DNA from: JARLFX01 sp036404255
Lineage (GTDB): Bacteria; Acidobacteriota; Terriglobia; Terriglobales; Acidobacteriaceae
Assembly (NCBI GenBank): GCA_036404255.1
Contig: DASWOP010000045.1
Coordinates: 1 to 33,973, forward strand
Length of the DNA: 33,973 bases
Direction of reading: 5' to 3'
In this document: piece by piece, positions 1 to 7,632 of the stretch
Position numbering within the stretch: position 1 is the stretch's first letter
How the letters are laid out: every line of letters begins with the position of its first letter
Translations under genes and position numbers: made by a program
The notes under the pieces: generated by a model
What the model was told of the DNA's origin: nothing
The model's input: the letters and a program-made list of their open reading frames with translations, nothing else
The model's database searches: none

Positions 1-3000
1 TCCGGCAGCGGAGCCGCTGGCGAGAAAGATGTTTCCGTTCGCGTCTACCTTCATGCCATTGAGCGCGACGAATGCGGTGGAGATGGTCCGGATGGTGGGT
101 GTTGCCGGAATGGTGCCGTTGACGGCGAGGACTTCGCTCACAGTCGTGCGGTTGTTGGCGATGAAGACGTTTCCGCTGCCGTCAACCGCCACATCCTGTG
201 CGGCGGGGAAGGAGCCGATGACCCTGGATGAACCGTTGGCGAATATCTCGGCTAGTCCAGACGTGGTGGTCAGATTGTCTGAGACGAAGAGGTTGCCGTT
301 GCCATCCAGCGCGACACCACTGGGAAAGTTGAAGCCGCTGCCCAGCATGCTGGTGGTGACCGGGCTATAGATCACTTGCGGCCCATTGCCCTTGCCGTAG
401 ATATAGCTGTTGGCGAGCAGAACGCCCGCGCTGTCGGCGAGGGCGATGCCGCCATAGCGCAGGCCGGGTCGCGTTGGTGTGAAGGTGAAGGCGACCGTGC
501 AGGTCTGGCCAGCGGTGTAGGCTGCGCCGACCGTGCAGGTTCCACCGGAGACGAAGTTGAAGTCAAGATTCGCAGCGCCTCGTGTAAAGACGCCGATGGA
601 CGACAGCGTGCCGGATGCGGTGAAGGTAATCACCGTGGAGATTGCGGGGCTGGTGGTGGTGAGTGGCTCCGTCAGCAGCGTGGCGGTTACGGTTGCCTGC
701 ACGGAAGCCGCGGCAAAGTAGGCTGCATCCCCCGCCTGATCGGCCTGGACAACGACCGTGCCGGGGCCGGTGTAGGTCAGCGTGGTGCCGCTCACGGTTG
801 CAGGGCCGCTGACGACGGTGTAGGTGACGGGCAGGCCGGAGGTTGAGGATGCGGTGAGGGTGACCGAGGTGCCTGCGTAGGCGGGCGAGGCGGGCTGGGG
901 GAAGGTGATGGTCTGCGCCTGCGCAGGGATGTAGGTGAACTGATCCAGCACGCTGATGGCTGAGGTCCCGGCAGGAGCTGTAACCGTCACATCGATCGAA
1001 CCCGATCCTGATGGCGCAGTAGCCGTGATCTGGGTTGCGCTTACTACGGTGAAGGTCGCCGCATGAGTGCCAAACAAGACGGACGTAGTGCCTGTGAAGT
1101 TTGTTCCTGTGATGGTCACAACGGTTCCACCCGTAACTGGTCCAGTGTTCGGCGATACACCGGTAACGGTTGGGACTGGTGGGCTTAGTGCGATGCCGTT
1201 GAGCAGCACGGTCTGCGTTGCATTGGCTGCATTTAGATTGTCGTCAGTGGTAATCAACTGGCCGTTGATAGTTCCTTGCGTCACCGGGGTAAAGCTGATC
1301 ACGTCGGTACAGGATGCGCCTGCCGCGAGCGTGATGGCTGAAGAGCCTGCCGCGAGTTGCGGGCAGGTAGAGGTGCTGCCGATGGTAAAGCCCGACGAGA
1401 TGGAGGGATTGTTCCCGCTGCCCGGCATGGCGAAGATCAGGTCGGCATTGCCACTGTTGGTGATGGTCACCGTTTGCGGGCTGTCAATGCTCGTTGAACC
1501 CACCGGCGTCGCCATGAAGGTAAGAGACGGCGGATCAGCATAGTCGAACTTGACGATGGTGCGTGCGAGGTAATCCGAAACGTAGAGATTGCCACTGCCG
1601 TCCAGCGCAATGCCGGCTGGTTGAATCGATGTCGTCACGATCCTGTTCGTTTGGTATCCGCCCGCGTGAAAGAGTTCGGTGATGCTACCGCTGCTCTGAC
1701 TGGCTACAAAGATGTCACCGTTTGTGTTCACTGCCAGACCGACCGGGAATTGCAGCCCGGTCGCAACCGTCTGCACAGTCGTGTAGTCCGCAGCCGCGGA
1801 AAGTTCCTTCACCGTCCCGTCTCCGTATCCAGCCACAAACAGGTTCTGGTCCGTATCCAGGCCAAGTCCGCCGGGGGAAGAGAAAGCGTTGCTCAGCGTC
1901 ACCACCGTTTTGTAGCCGCTGGCAACGGTGATCTCCTTTACAGCGCCGTTGTCTGTGTCGGCGACAAAGACATTGCCGAAACCGTCTACTTTCACGTCCG
2001 TGGGATGGTTAAAACCGCTGCCGAGCGCAATGGTCGTTGTATAGCCGCCTGCCGCAAGCACCTCATCCACAGTGCTCGCGCCGGTGTCCGCTACGAAAAT
2101 ATTTCCCGCCCCGTCGATGGCAACGCTTACCGGTGAGTTGAACCCCGTTCCTATCGTTTTTACAGTGGCGTAGTTATTCGACGCTAACGCTTCCAGCACG
2201 AGTCCAGATCGTCCATCCGCGATGAAGAGATTGCCCGCACCATCGAAGGCGATTCCCGCTGGCTGCGTCAGGCCACTGACAAGGGTGCTCCTCGCCCCCG
2301 GCAGGTAGTTCACCTGTGGTCCAACGCCCAGGCCAAAGATGTAGCTGGTTGCCAGAACGGCTCCGGCCGCATCCCTTAGGACCACTGCACCATTGCGTAG
2401 CCCGGGCACCATCGGTACAAAACTAAATTCTAAAGTGCAGGTGGCCCCCACAATACGCTCCATAGAACTACATCCTACCCACGGTTGCGCAGGGCCTGCT
2501 ACACGAAGCTCTCCATACTGTATTCCTCCCTGTATTGCTCCCTGCATCAACGGGTCCAGGTAATATGGCCTTCCAGAAGCAGAAAATACTAGGGTTGTCG
2601 TAAATACGATTTCTTCGCCGACAGGTGCAGTAAGCATGTATGTAGGTATCGTGACCTGCACGGGAGCTGCCGCTGCGTACGCACCTCCGCCCGCCTGGTC
2701 GGCTTCTACCACCACAGACCCGACCCCGGTGTACGTCAGTACTGCGTCATTGAATTGGGTCAAATCGGATATGTAAGCTGGACCACTGACAACCGTGTAG
2801 GAAACAGGGAGTCCCGAACTGGCACTCGCAGTCAACAAAGCAGAGGTACCTACATATGCCAGCCCCAATATAGGTCCCCCGGGCGGCGGAAAGGTAATCG
2901 TCTGTAGTGCGAGAGAAACAGGATAAGCCAGTATGCTGGACGTGCTTGTGGTGAAGTTAGTATCGCCAGCGTAGGCGGCCTTCAGCGAGTTTGCACCGGT

Positions 3001-5040
3001 GGGCAGTGCAGTGGTTGTGAGCGTTGCAATTCCATTGCTGACGTTAGGGCTGCCGAGATTTATGCTGCCGGTGGTGAACTTGACTGCTCCGCTGGCGGAA
3101 TGGTCCTGCGCGAGGAATGGGGTGAGAGTCGCGGTCAGCGTCACAGACTGGCCTGCGCTGCTTCCGGCGCTGGGAGTGGCGGTGAGCGTCAACGCGGTGG
3201 GGACCTGTTGAGCGAGCAGAGGTACCAGGTTTGAGGTGCTGCCGGTGTAGACCGAGTCGCCCGCATAAATAGCATCGACGTAATGTGTCCCCGTGCCAAC
3301 GGGTGAGATGTTCGCCACTGTAGCGATGGAGGTATTCGCCGCCTGGCCGAGCCAGACTTTTACCTGGTCGTCATTGATGTTCGGGAGATTATCGTCGTAG
3401 AAGCCGGCTGCCATGTCTGACTGGCCGTCGCCGTTGAAGTCTCCCGTGACGATCGAATCACTGATGAAATAGGGGATCGAGGGACTGAATGTGTCCACCG
3501 TGAATGTCCCATCTCCTTTGCCGAGCAACACGTAGACATTGCCGCTAATAGCGTCTGGGACTGCCAGGTCCGGGATTCCATCTCCATTGAAATCAGCAAC
3601 GGCGACTGCAGAAGCGAGAAATGCTGTCGCGGGATCGGACGGAAGCTGCGTGAATGTGCCATCTCCGTTTCCCATGAGGATAGTTAGTGGAAGGTTGCTA
3701 TTGTTTGTGGCAACAAGGTCTATTTTACCGTTGCCGCTTAGATCTGCCGCCGCCAATCCATACACCGATGCATTCTTCGCAATGACCGTCTGGGGGCCAA
3801 ACGTGCCATCTCCGTTTCCGAGGAGTACATCAATCCCAAGATAGGTGTTCCCGTCCATGTAGTCAGTAACAGCGATGTCCGGCTTCCCATCTCCGTTGAA
3901 ATCCGCAACAACCAAAGACGTGCCGCCGCTAACTGGGGAGGTTCGAGATGCTGGAGTGAAGGTTCCATCCCCATTTCCCAGCAGAACCGTAACCGCTCCG
4001 CCTGCCACCTGGACGATGTCGATGTTTCCGTCGCCATTTACATCTGCGGCTGCAATAACCGCTATTGCATTGGTGATGGTTTGCGCCGGCTGAAAGGTCC
4101 CATCGCCGTTCCCGAGCATAATCTTGAGGCCCGTTTCCGAAGCGGTTACAAGGTCCAGTTTCCCGTCGTTGTTGAAGTCGGCGGTGACGATATAGTAAGG
4201 GGCTTCCCCGGGCCCTGGGAACTGGAGCACGGAGCTGCGAAAGGTGCCATCTCCATTGCCCAATAAAATGCTTAAAATGCCTAATTGGTTTGAACCTGGC
4301 GTGGTGACCGCAATATCCGGAATACCGTCTCCATTGAAATCGCCAACGGCAAGGTAGCTGTCCGAATCAATGCTGGTAGGCGTGGCTGCCGTCAGGTAGT
4401 TGTAGGAGTTGAGAAAGCTGATTGCATTCGCGCCGGTTGCCGCAAGCGAGGATGCGGCAAGAACATAGTTGGCATTGCTGGTGTCAACGAAAGAGACCGT
4501 TCCGGTCGGGGACACGCTGCTGGCCGCAGGCACAAAGGCGGTAAGGCTGTAGGCTCCCTGGCTGCCGCTATACGAAAGCGCGGTCGAAGTTGCCGTTGTA
4601 CTGCCGCTTGCCGGCGTCACCGTGAGCGGTTTCGGCAAAGAGGCACTACTTGCAAATGTGTTGGTGCCGACGAAAACAGCTTTATAGCTATGAACGCCTT
4701 GACCTGGAATGAACTTCCATGTCGCGGTTCCAGCCGACGTCAGTTGGGCAAGGCCGAGGAGATGAGAATCGGTGCAGTATGTCGCTGGGGCATCACAAAA
4801 ATTCACCTGGCCTGGGGAAACAGCGACACCGCTGGCCTGCACGGTCGCCGTCAGCGTAATCACGCTTCCTGATGCGACCGTCGTTACGGCACCTCCGCCG
4901 CTGGTGACCGCCAGAGCCGTTGTGGTGGCGGCTGGGCTGGCCCAGACTTTTGGGCTCCATCCACATAAGAGGAGCAGGCCGATCATGGCGAGAACGGCAA
5001 ATGGCGCTGAATCGGGGGATCGCCTACGGCGTAGGGCCAT
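1..5040 (-). CDS. Giant secreted FG-GAP / Ig-like / IPT / NHL-repeat protein (3' end outside window)
   Basis: One uninterrupted frame runs from an ATG at 5040 to the window edge (1680 codons, no stop reached). Residues 1-35 look like a signal peptide: an Arg-rich start, then a hydrophobic stretch ending near VWASPA. Next come an Ig-like beta-sandwich region (about 36-215), FG-GAP/VCBS repeats with DFNGDGxPD calcium-loop motifs (about 220-550), Ig-like domains (about 560-900), NHL beta-propeller repeats with DGAGNLFIAD-type motifs (about 910-1160), an ASPM/SPD-2/Hydin-like 'choice-of-anchor' segment, an IPT/TIG domain (about 1290-1375), another Ig-like block, and a second NHL series from about 1570. 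No catalytic residues are recognisable, so a surface or extracellular binding or adhesion role is inferred. An in-frame ATG at 5136 would add 32 residues, but 5040 gives the better signal peptide. Neither start has a clear Shine-Dalgarno site. The domain types are common in Acidobacteria. Confidence 0.88.
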   Translation of the reverse strand, partial: MALRRRRSPDSAPFAVLAMIGLLLLCGWSPKVWASPAATTTALAVTSGGGAVTTVASGSVITLTATVQASGVAVSPGQVNFCDAPATYCTDSHLLGLAQLTSAGTATWKFIPGQGVHSYKAVFVGTNTFASSASLPKPLTVTPASGSTTATSTALSYSGSQGAYSLTAFVPAASSVSPTGTVSFVDTSNANYVLAASSLAATGANAISFLNSYNYLTAATPTSIDSDSYLAVGDFNGDGIPDIAVTTPGSNQLGILSILLGNGDGTFRSSVLQFPGPGEAPYYIVTADFNNDGKLDLVTASETGLKIMLGNGDGTFQPAQTITNAIAVIAAADVNGDGNIDIVQVAGGAVTVLLGNGDGTFTPASRTSPVSGGTSLVVADFNGDGKPDIAVTDYMDGNTYLGIDVLLGNGDGTFGPQTVIAKNASVYGLAAADLSGNGKIDLVATNNSNLPLTILMGNGDGTFTQLPSDPATAFLASAVAVADFNGDGIPDLAVPDAISGNVYVLLGKGDGTFTVDTFSPSIPYFISDSIVTGDFNGDGQSDMAAGFYDDNLPNINDDQVKVWLGQAANTSIATVANISPVGTGTHYVDAIYAGDSVYTGSTSNLVPLLAQQVPTALTLTATPSAGSSAGQSVTLTATLTPFLAQDHSASGAVKFTTGSINLGSPNVSNGIATLTTTALPTGANSLKAAYAGDTNFTTSTSSILAYPVSLALQTITFPPPGGPILGLAYVGTSALLTASASSGLPVSYTVVSGPAYISDLTQFNDAVLTYTGVGSVVVEADQAGGGAYAAAAPVQVTIPTYMLTAPVGEEIVFTTTLVFSASGRPYYLDPLMQGAIQGGIQYGELRVAGPAQPWVGCSSMERIVGATCTLEFSFVPMVPGLRNGAVVLRDAAGAVLATSYIFGLGVGPQVNYLPGARSTLVSGLTQPAGIAFDGAGNLFIADGRSGLVLEALASNNYATVKTIGTGFNSPVSVAIDGAGNIFVADTGASTVDEVLAAGGYTTTIALGSGFNHPTDVKVDGFGNVFVADTDNGAVKEITVASGYKTVVTLSNAFSSPGGLGLDTDQNLFVAGYGDGTVKELSAAADYTTVQTVATGLQFPVGLAVNTNGDIFVASQSSGSITELFHAGGYQTNRIVTTSIQPAGIALDGSGNLYVSDYLARTIVKFDYADPPSLTFMATPVGSTSIDSPQTVTITNSGNADLIFAMPGSGNNPSISSGFTIGSTSTCPQLAAGSSAITLAAGASCTDVISFTPVTQGTINGQLITTDDNLNAANATQTVLLNGIALSPPVPTVTGVSPNTGPVTGGTVVTITGTNFTGTTSVLFGTHAATFTVVSATQITATAPSGSGSIDVTVTAPAGTSAISVLDQFTYIPAQAQTITFPQPASPAYAGTSVTLTASSTSGLPVTYTVVSGPATVSGTTLTYTGPGTVVVQADQAGDAAYFAAASVQATVTATLLTEPLTTTSPAISTVITFTASGTLSSIGVFTRGAANLDFNFVSGGTCTVGAAYTAGQTCTVAFTFTPTRPGLRYGGIALADSAGVLLANSYIYGKGNGPQVIYSPVTTSMLGSGFNFPSGVALDGNGNLFVSDNLTTTSGLAEIFANGSSRVIGSFPAAQDVAVDGSGNVFIANNRTTVSEVLAVNGTIPATPTIRTISTAFVALNGMKVDANGNIFLASGSAAG

Positions 5041-5218
5041 TGAGCGGACTTTATGAGCGCGTGACGAGGAGGCGATGGCGGCAAAAGTCACAGGAACTCC
5101 GGCGATGTCGGGAATGTCCACAGGATAGTCCTTCATCGCGCGGGAGTCTAAGGGAAAGCGCGGAGGCGGCTGGTTGAGCCATCCGAAGCGATTCCGGACA
5201 TCGTATTATTTAAGTCAA

Positions 5219-5440
5219 ATGGCTTTTCCTATTAAAGTTTGCATTGTCTGCTCTGAGGAGTTCGAATTGAGGCCGGATAAGCCCGGCTTCGCCAATCGCT
5301 GCCCGGAGTGCAGCATGCCGGAAGAGGAAGCACCCGCGGAGAAGCCGCGCATGGATGCCGACGAGCGCAAAGTTGCCGCGGAAGCCAATGCAGAGCGCCG
5401 CCGCGTGATGCGCGACATGCTCTATCGCAAAGATAGCTAG
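5219..5440 (+). CDS. Small zinc-ribbon-like hypothetical protein (73 aa)
   Basis: The short protein starts with two cysteine pairs, C8-x2-C11 and C28-x2-C31 (CIVC and CPEC), spaced like a four-cysteine zinc ribbon. An acidic/proline linker and a charged helix rich in Ala, Glu and Arg follow, ending in RRRVMRDMLYRKDS. The ATG at 5219 is preferred because it places the first cysteine pair close to the N-terminus; a TTG at 5174 would add 15 residues with no recognisable content. It is transcribed divergently from the giant secreted protein and is probably cytoplasmic. No function can be assigned; a nucleic-acid- or protein-binding role is only a guess from the zinc ribbon. It could also be an unannotated small regulator. 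Confidence 0.7.
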   Translation: MAFPIKVCIVCSEEFELRPDKPGFANRCPECSMPEEEAPAEKPRMDADERKVAAEANAERRRVMRDMLYRKDS

Positions 5441-5481
5441 TGATTTGCTGGTGTGCTGGGTGATGCAGCGAATGGCGGAAG

Positions 5482-5531
5482 TGGAGCGGGAGACCGGGAT
5501 CGAACCGGCGACATTCAGCTTGGGAAGGTGA
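5482..5531 (-). pseudogene. tRNA-Gly 3'-half remnant (possible attachment-site scar)
   Basis: Read on the minus strand, this stretch has the 3' half of a tRNA: anticodon-loop-like TTCCCAA, 3' anticodon stem, variable loop, a T-arm with loop TTCGATC, acceptor strand CTCCCGC, discriminator T and encoded CCA. The acceptor strand, discriminator and CCA match the intact tRNA-Gly 278 bp away exactly. The T-stem differs but still pairs (GCCGG with CCGGT). No D-arm or 5' acceptor strand follows, so it cannot be a functional tRNA. A 3'-tRNA fragment beside an intact tRNA gene is the usual footprint of an integrase-mediated insertion. Confidence 0.7.
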
Positions 5532-5759
5532 CGTTGCCATTTAGCACTTTAAGACAAATTATTCAAAAATCTAGACTTCGGCAATAAGTCATTTATTCTC
5601 ATGGATATGAAGTAAGAGTATAGGGCGCGCATATTTTGTTCTAAATTGCATATACTGTCCACCATTTCCGTGAAATGTGGACAGTATGGACAGTAAGGCA
5701 TTTGTCAGAATGTAGGGGGTTTTTCAGCGGTGGAACCCATGCAGAATATCTGCTAAATC
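5532..5759. other. AT-rich non-coding tract between tRNA remnant and tRNA-Gly
   Basis: This stretch has no convincing gene and is visibly richer in A and T than its neighbours. It contains the long hairpin described separately (5652-5687), followed by an extra direct copy of GGACAGTA. It is bounded by the two tRNA-Gly 3' ends, so it may be what remains of an integrated element, or an element's attachment-site arm. Confidence 0.5.
5652..5687. repeat. Long inverted repeat / hairpin
   Basis: ATACTGTCCAC (5652-5662) pairs with GTGGACAGTAT (5677-5687). One bulged C follows, then ATTT pairs with AAAT around a five-base loop CCGTG, giving 15 pairs in total. No T-run follows, so it does not look like a terminator. 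It could be a protein-binding operator or a recombination site. Confidence 0.7.
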
Positions 5760-5834
5760 TGGAGCGGGAGACGGGGATCGAACCCGCAACCAACGGCTTG
5801 GGAAGCCGCTACTCTACCATTGAGCTACTCCCGC
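5760..5834 (-). tRNA. tRNA-Gly (anticodon CCC)
   Basis: On the minus strand the gene begins GCGGGAG at 5834 and ends CTCCCGC, T, CCA at 5760, so the CCA is encoded. The D-loop region is AGCTCAATGGTAGAGT. The anticodon stem-loop carries TTCCCAA, giving anticodon CCC, which reads GGG glycine codons. The T-arm is GCGGG-TTCGATC-CCCGT. All four arms fold and the length is 75 nt with CCA. The 3' end faces the half-tRNA remnant at 5482-5531. Confidence 0.95.
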
Positions 5835-5844
5835 TTCGATACAA

Positions 5845-5850
5845 ATTATA
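5845..5850 (-). promoter_or_regulatory. -10 element of the tRNA-Gly promoter
   Basis: A perfect TATAAT on the minus strand lies 10 bases before the first base of the mature tRNA. No good -35 hexamer is visible at 17 bp (GTCTTG at best). Confidence 0.55.
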
Positions 5851-5929
5851 CCCTGCGAGACGGAGAGCAAGACGGTTTCGCTCAAGACGACCGAAATCGA
5901 TATGGCGCGAGAACGCGCCTTCGACCAAC

Positions 5930-6538
5930 CTACTCCGGCGACCCGCCCGCAGCACGCGCTGCAACCGCCTGCCCTTTCAGCACCGCCGCCACGCTCTCCG
6001 CCACCTGCTGTGCCTGCAGCGCGCTCCCGGCCGCGTTGAAGTGCACGCCATCAGCATGCAGGTCCTGGTGCGCGATCATCAAACCATACTGGTCATCGAC
6101 CGCGATCCCCTGCCCCGCAATCGCCTTGACCGCAAGCGTATTCCGCGCCACGATCCGCGCATTGCTCGCCCCGGAAGCCTGTTCCTTGCGCACCGGAGTC
6201 GTCGTCGCCCAAATCAGCCCAGCCTCCGACGCGCCCGCCTTCACCGCATCGAGCATCTCCGGCAGGTAGCGCCCATACTCCTCCTCCGTATAACCCCACC
6301 CATGCATCCCGTTATTAAAATGAACCACCGCCCACTTCATATGAAACATACGGAATGTCGCAGCAATCTGCCCTGGCAGACGCTCATCCCCACTCCCCGC
6401 TGACGTCGCAAAGTAATAGCAGTTCGCCTTCCCCGCCAGATCCTTCACCACCTCCGGGTAGTAAGCCCGCGTAATCGAGTCACCGATCAGAAGCACATTC
6501 GGCAACGCAGCATCGACCTTATCCGGAGCCGACGACAT
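5930..6538 (-). CDS. SGNH/GDSL-family hydrolase (202 aa; possibly the downstream part of a split gene)
   Basis: The protein has the SGNH esterase signature: GDSIT with nucleophile Ser21 in block I, HFNNGMHG near residues 73-80 supplying the Asn of block III, and DxxH at Asp163/His166 (DGVHF) in block V. Such enzymes deacetylate sugars or cleave acyl esters, often on plant polysaccharides. The start at 6538 has a GGTGGAG Shine-Dalgarno-like sequence 6 bases upstream. The same frame continues upstream through one TAG (6542-6544) into a signal-peptide-like sequence with its own strong ribosome site at 6640. As read, this product would lack an export signal. It may be cytoplasmic, or the inactive or readthrough-dependent remainder of a formerly exported esterase. 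Confidence 0.8.
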   Translation of the reverse strand: MSSAPDKVDAALPNVLLIGDSITRAYYPEVVKDLAGKANCYYFATSAGSGDERLPGQIAATFRMFHMKWAVVHFNNGMHGWGYTEEEYGRYLPEMLDAVKAGASEAGLIWATTTPVRKEQASGASNARIVARNTLAVKAIAGQGIAVDDQYGLMIAHQDLHADGVHFNAAGSALQAQQVAESVAAVLKGQAVAARAAGGSPE

Positions 6539-6541
6539 CGT

Positions 6542-6640
6542 CTACTCCACCCTTTCGGTCACCATCCGCCGTTCCTGCGCGCCGCACATCACACCCGCGC
6601 CAACCAATCCAACCATAACCCAGACTCGAAGCAAATTCAT
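6542..6640 (-). pseudogene. Signal-peptide leader ORF in frame with the SGNH hydrolase, ended by TAG
   Basis: An ATG at 6640 follows GGGAGG with a 6-base spacer, the best ribosome site nearby. It encodes 32 residues starting MNLLRVWVMVGLVGAGVMCG, a typical hydrophobic signal sequence with a possible cleavage or lipobox region at VMCGAQ. TAG then stops it two codons before the hydrolase ATG, in exactly the same frame. The simplest reading is a nonsense mutation separating the signal peptide from the catalytic domain of one secreted esterase. The alternative is a true leader peptide with translational coupling. A sequencing error at one base would also explain it. Confidence 0.6.
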
Positions 6641-6802
6641 CAACAGCCTCCCGTGCCTCTGCGCATCCCCGCCATGCTCTCATACCGGTCGAGCCCCGGC
6701 AAGGCCGGACCACCCCCCTGATATCTTGACGCCCATCCCCCTGCATGTACATGCCGCGTTTCAACGCGAAGTGCAAAAGCCAAAAACCAAGGAGCAAACA
6801 CC

Positions 6803-6960
6803 ATGAAGACCAGCGCCACCACCGACAGCAAGAAACCCAACATCAAGCTGCTGATAGAGCAGTTGGAAGACGGACACTCCGAAGCCCTTGCCAGCTACCT
6901 CACTGCCATGAATCGATTTCATAACTATTCCTTCGGGAACTTGTTTACCACGGCTATGCT
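6803..6960 (+). pseudogene. ArdC-like N-terminal fragment (antirestriction / ssDNA-binding domain)
   Basis: The ATG at 6803 is preceded by AAGGAG at 8 bases. The first roughly 50 residues resemble the N-terminal domain of ArdC-type antirestriction proteins of plasmids and conjugative elements (LLIEQLEDGHSEALASYL, then FHNYSFGN). The expected continuation is lost after FGNLF. The frame runs on to 7159, but that sequence looks like an out-of-frame reading of the next fragment, so the gene is truncated. ArdC proteins normally have a long C-terminal metallopeptidase-like domain, which is absent. I infer a remnant of a mobile element. Confidence 0.6.
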
Positions 6961-7037
6961 TCGTTGCTGGCCGAGAGCTTGGAAGTCATACCGGAGACCG
7001 CGAGAGTCATCCTTGTCGCATTGGAGCCACCCATTCT

Positions 7038-7394
7038 GTGCTGCCCACACTGGCCGGTGCCCAATACCGCGAAATTGCCAAGTTTGCCCAAGTGGGCCTC
7101 GGTACGATTGGGCCTGTTCTCAAGGACCTAACTCAGCGCGGGTACCTCCAAAAAGCTAAGACGCCGGCGGGCGCACTCGTTAGAAGAAAAGAACTGCTTA
7201 ACGAATGGGTGACCAACTACCCTGTCCGGCAGAATGGAATGCAGGTGCTACGCGACGCTGCTGCTGTCTATAAGGTGGATATCGATGCCATAGCTGCGAA
7301 GGTCAGGCAGGAGTTCGCGGCGAAGGAGAAAGCGAAGCTCACGAAGAGACCGACCGCGAAGGCAGCACCAACGAAGATGAAGAAGACGGCCTAA
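7038..7394 (+). pseudogene. Hybrid ORF: AbiEi-type antitoxin wing-helix fragment joined to a ParB/ArdC-like C-terminal tail
   Basis: The 118-codon frame starting at GTG 7038 has two parts. Residues about 8-62 (AGAQYREIAKFAQVGLGTIG, a short gap, then LLNEWVTNYP) resemble the winged-helix segment of type IV toxin-antitoxin AbiEi-family antitoxins, including the 'YREIA...VGLGTIG.VLKDL' pattern. From about residue 66 the sequence changes to a Lys/Ala-rich tail (YKVDIDAIAAKVRQEFAAKE, then basic residues) like the C-termini of plasmid-type ParB or ArdC-like proteins. Neither parent family has this architecture as far as I know, so a deletion junction near 7215-7225 is likely. Expression as a small fusion protein is possible but unproven. 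Confidence 0.5.
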
Positions 7395-7632
7395 GCAAAG
7401 ACGATCATTTTGGGGTCTGCGAAAACATGCAGGCCCAATTCTTGCGCCCGCCTTCCCGCTCTGGGCGTTGCTCCTGCACGAGCAGGAGCGCCTATGCCCT
7501 TCCACCCGGCGCTGGGATAGTCAAGCATATCTGGATTCGCGGTAGCACTCACAATGAAGGGAGGACGCATTTAGGAAATTTGGAAGGCAGAGAGTTGATA
7601 TCCAGTGGACATGTGCTACGAGGTTCTTTCGA
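7395..7632. other. Intergenic stretch with one GC-rich hairpin
   Basis: I see no convincing gene here. A perfect 8-bp hairpin, GCTCCTGC-ACGA-GCAGGAGC, lies at 7470-7489. It has no T-run on either side, so its role is unclear. It lies downstream of both the hybrid remnant (+) and the MFS gene (-). Confidence 0.4.

Noticed and set aside
3400..4380. Regularly spaced similar DNA words that could suggest a CRISPR array
   Set aside because: They encode FG-GAP repeats (DFNGDG...) in one open frame. Repeat lengths and sequences vary at the DNA level and no cas gene is near.
5441..5834. A second functional tRNA gene near 5482
   Set aside because: Only the 3' half is present; no 5' acceptor strand or D-arm can be found upstream on the minus strand.
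7470..7489. GC-rich hairpin as a terminator for the MFS gene
   Set aside because: No T-run follows on either strand and it lies about 145 bp beyond the stop; kept only as an unexplained hairpin.
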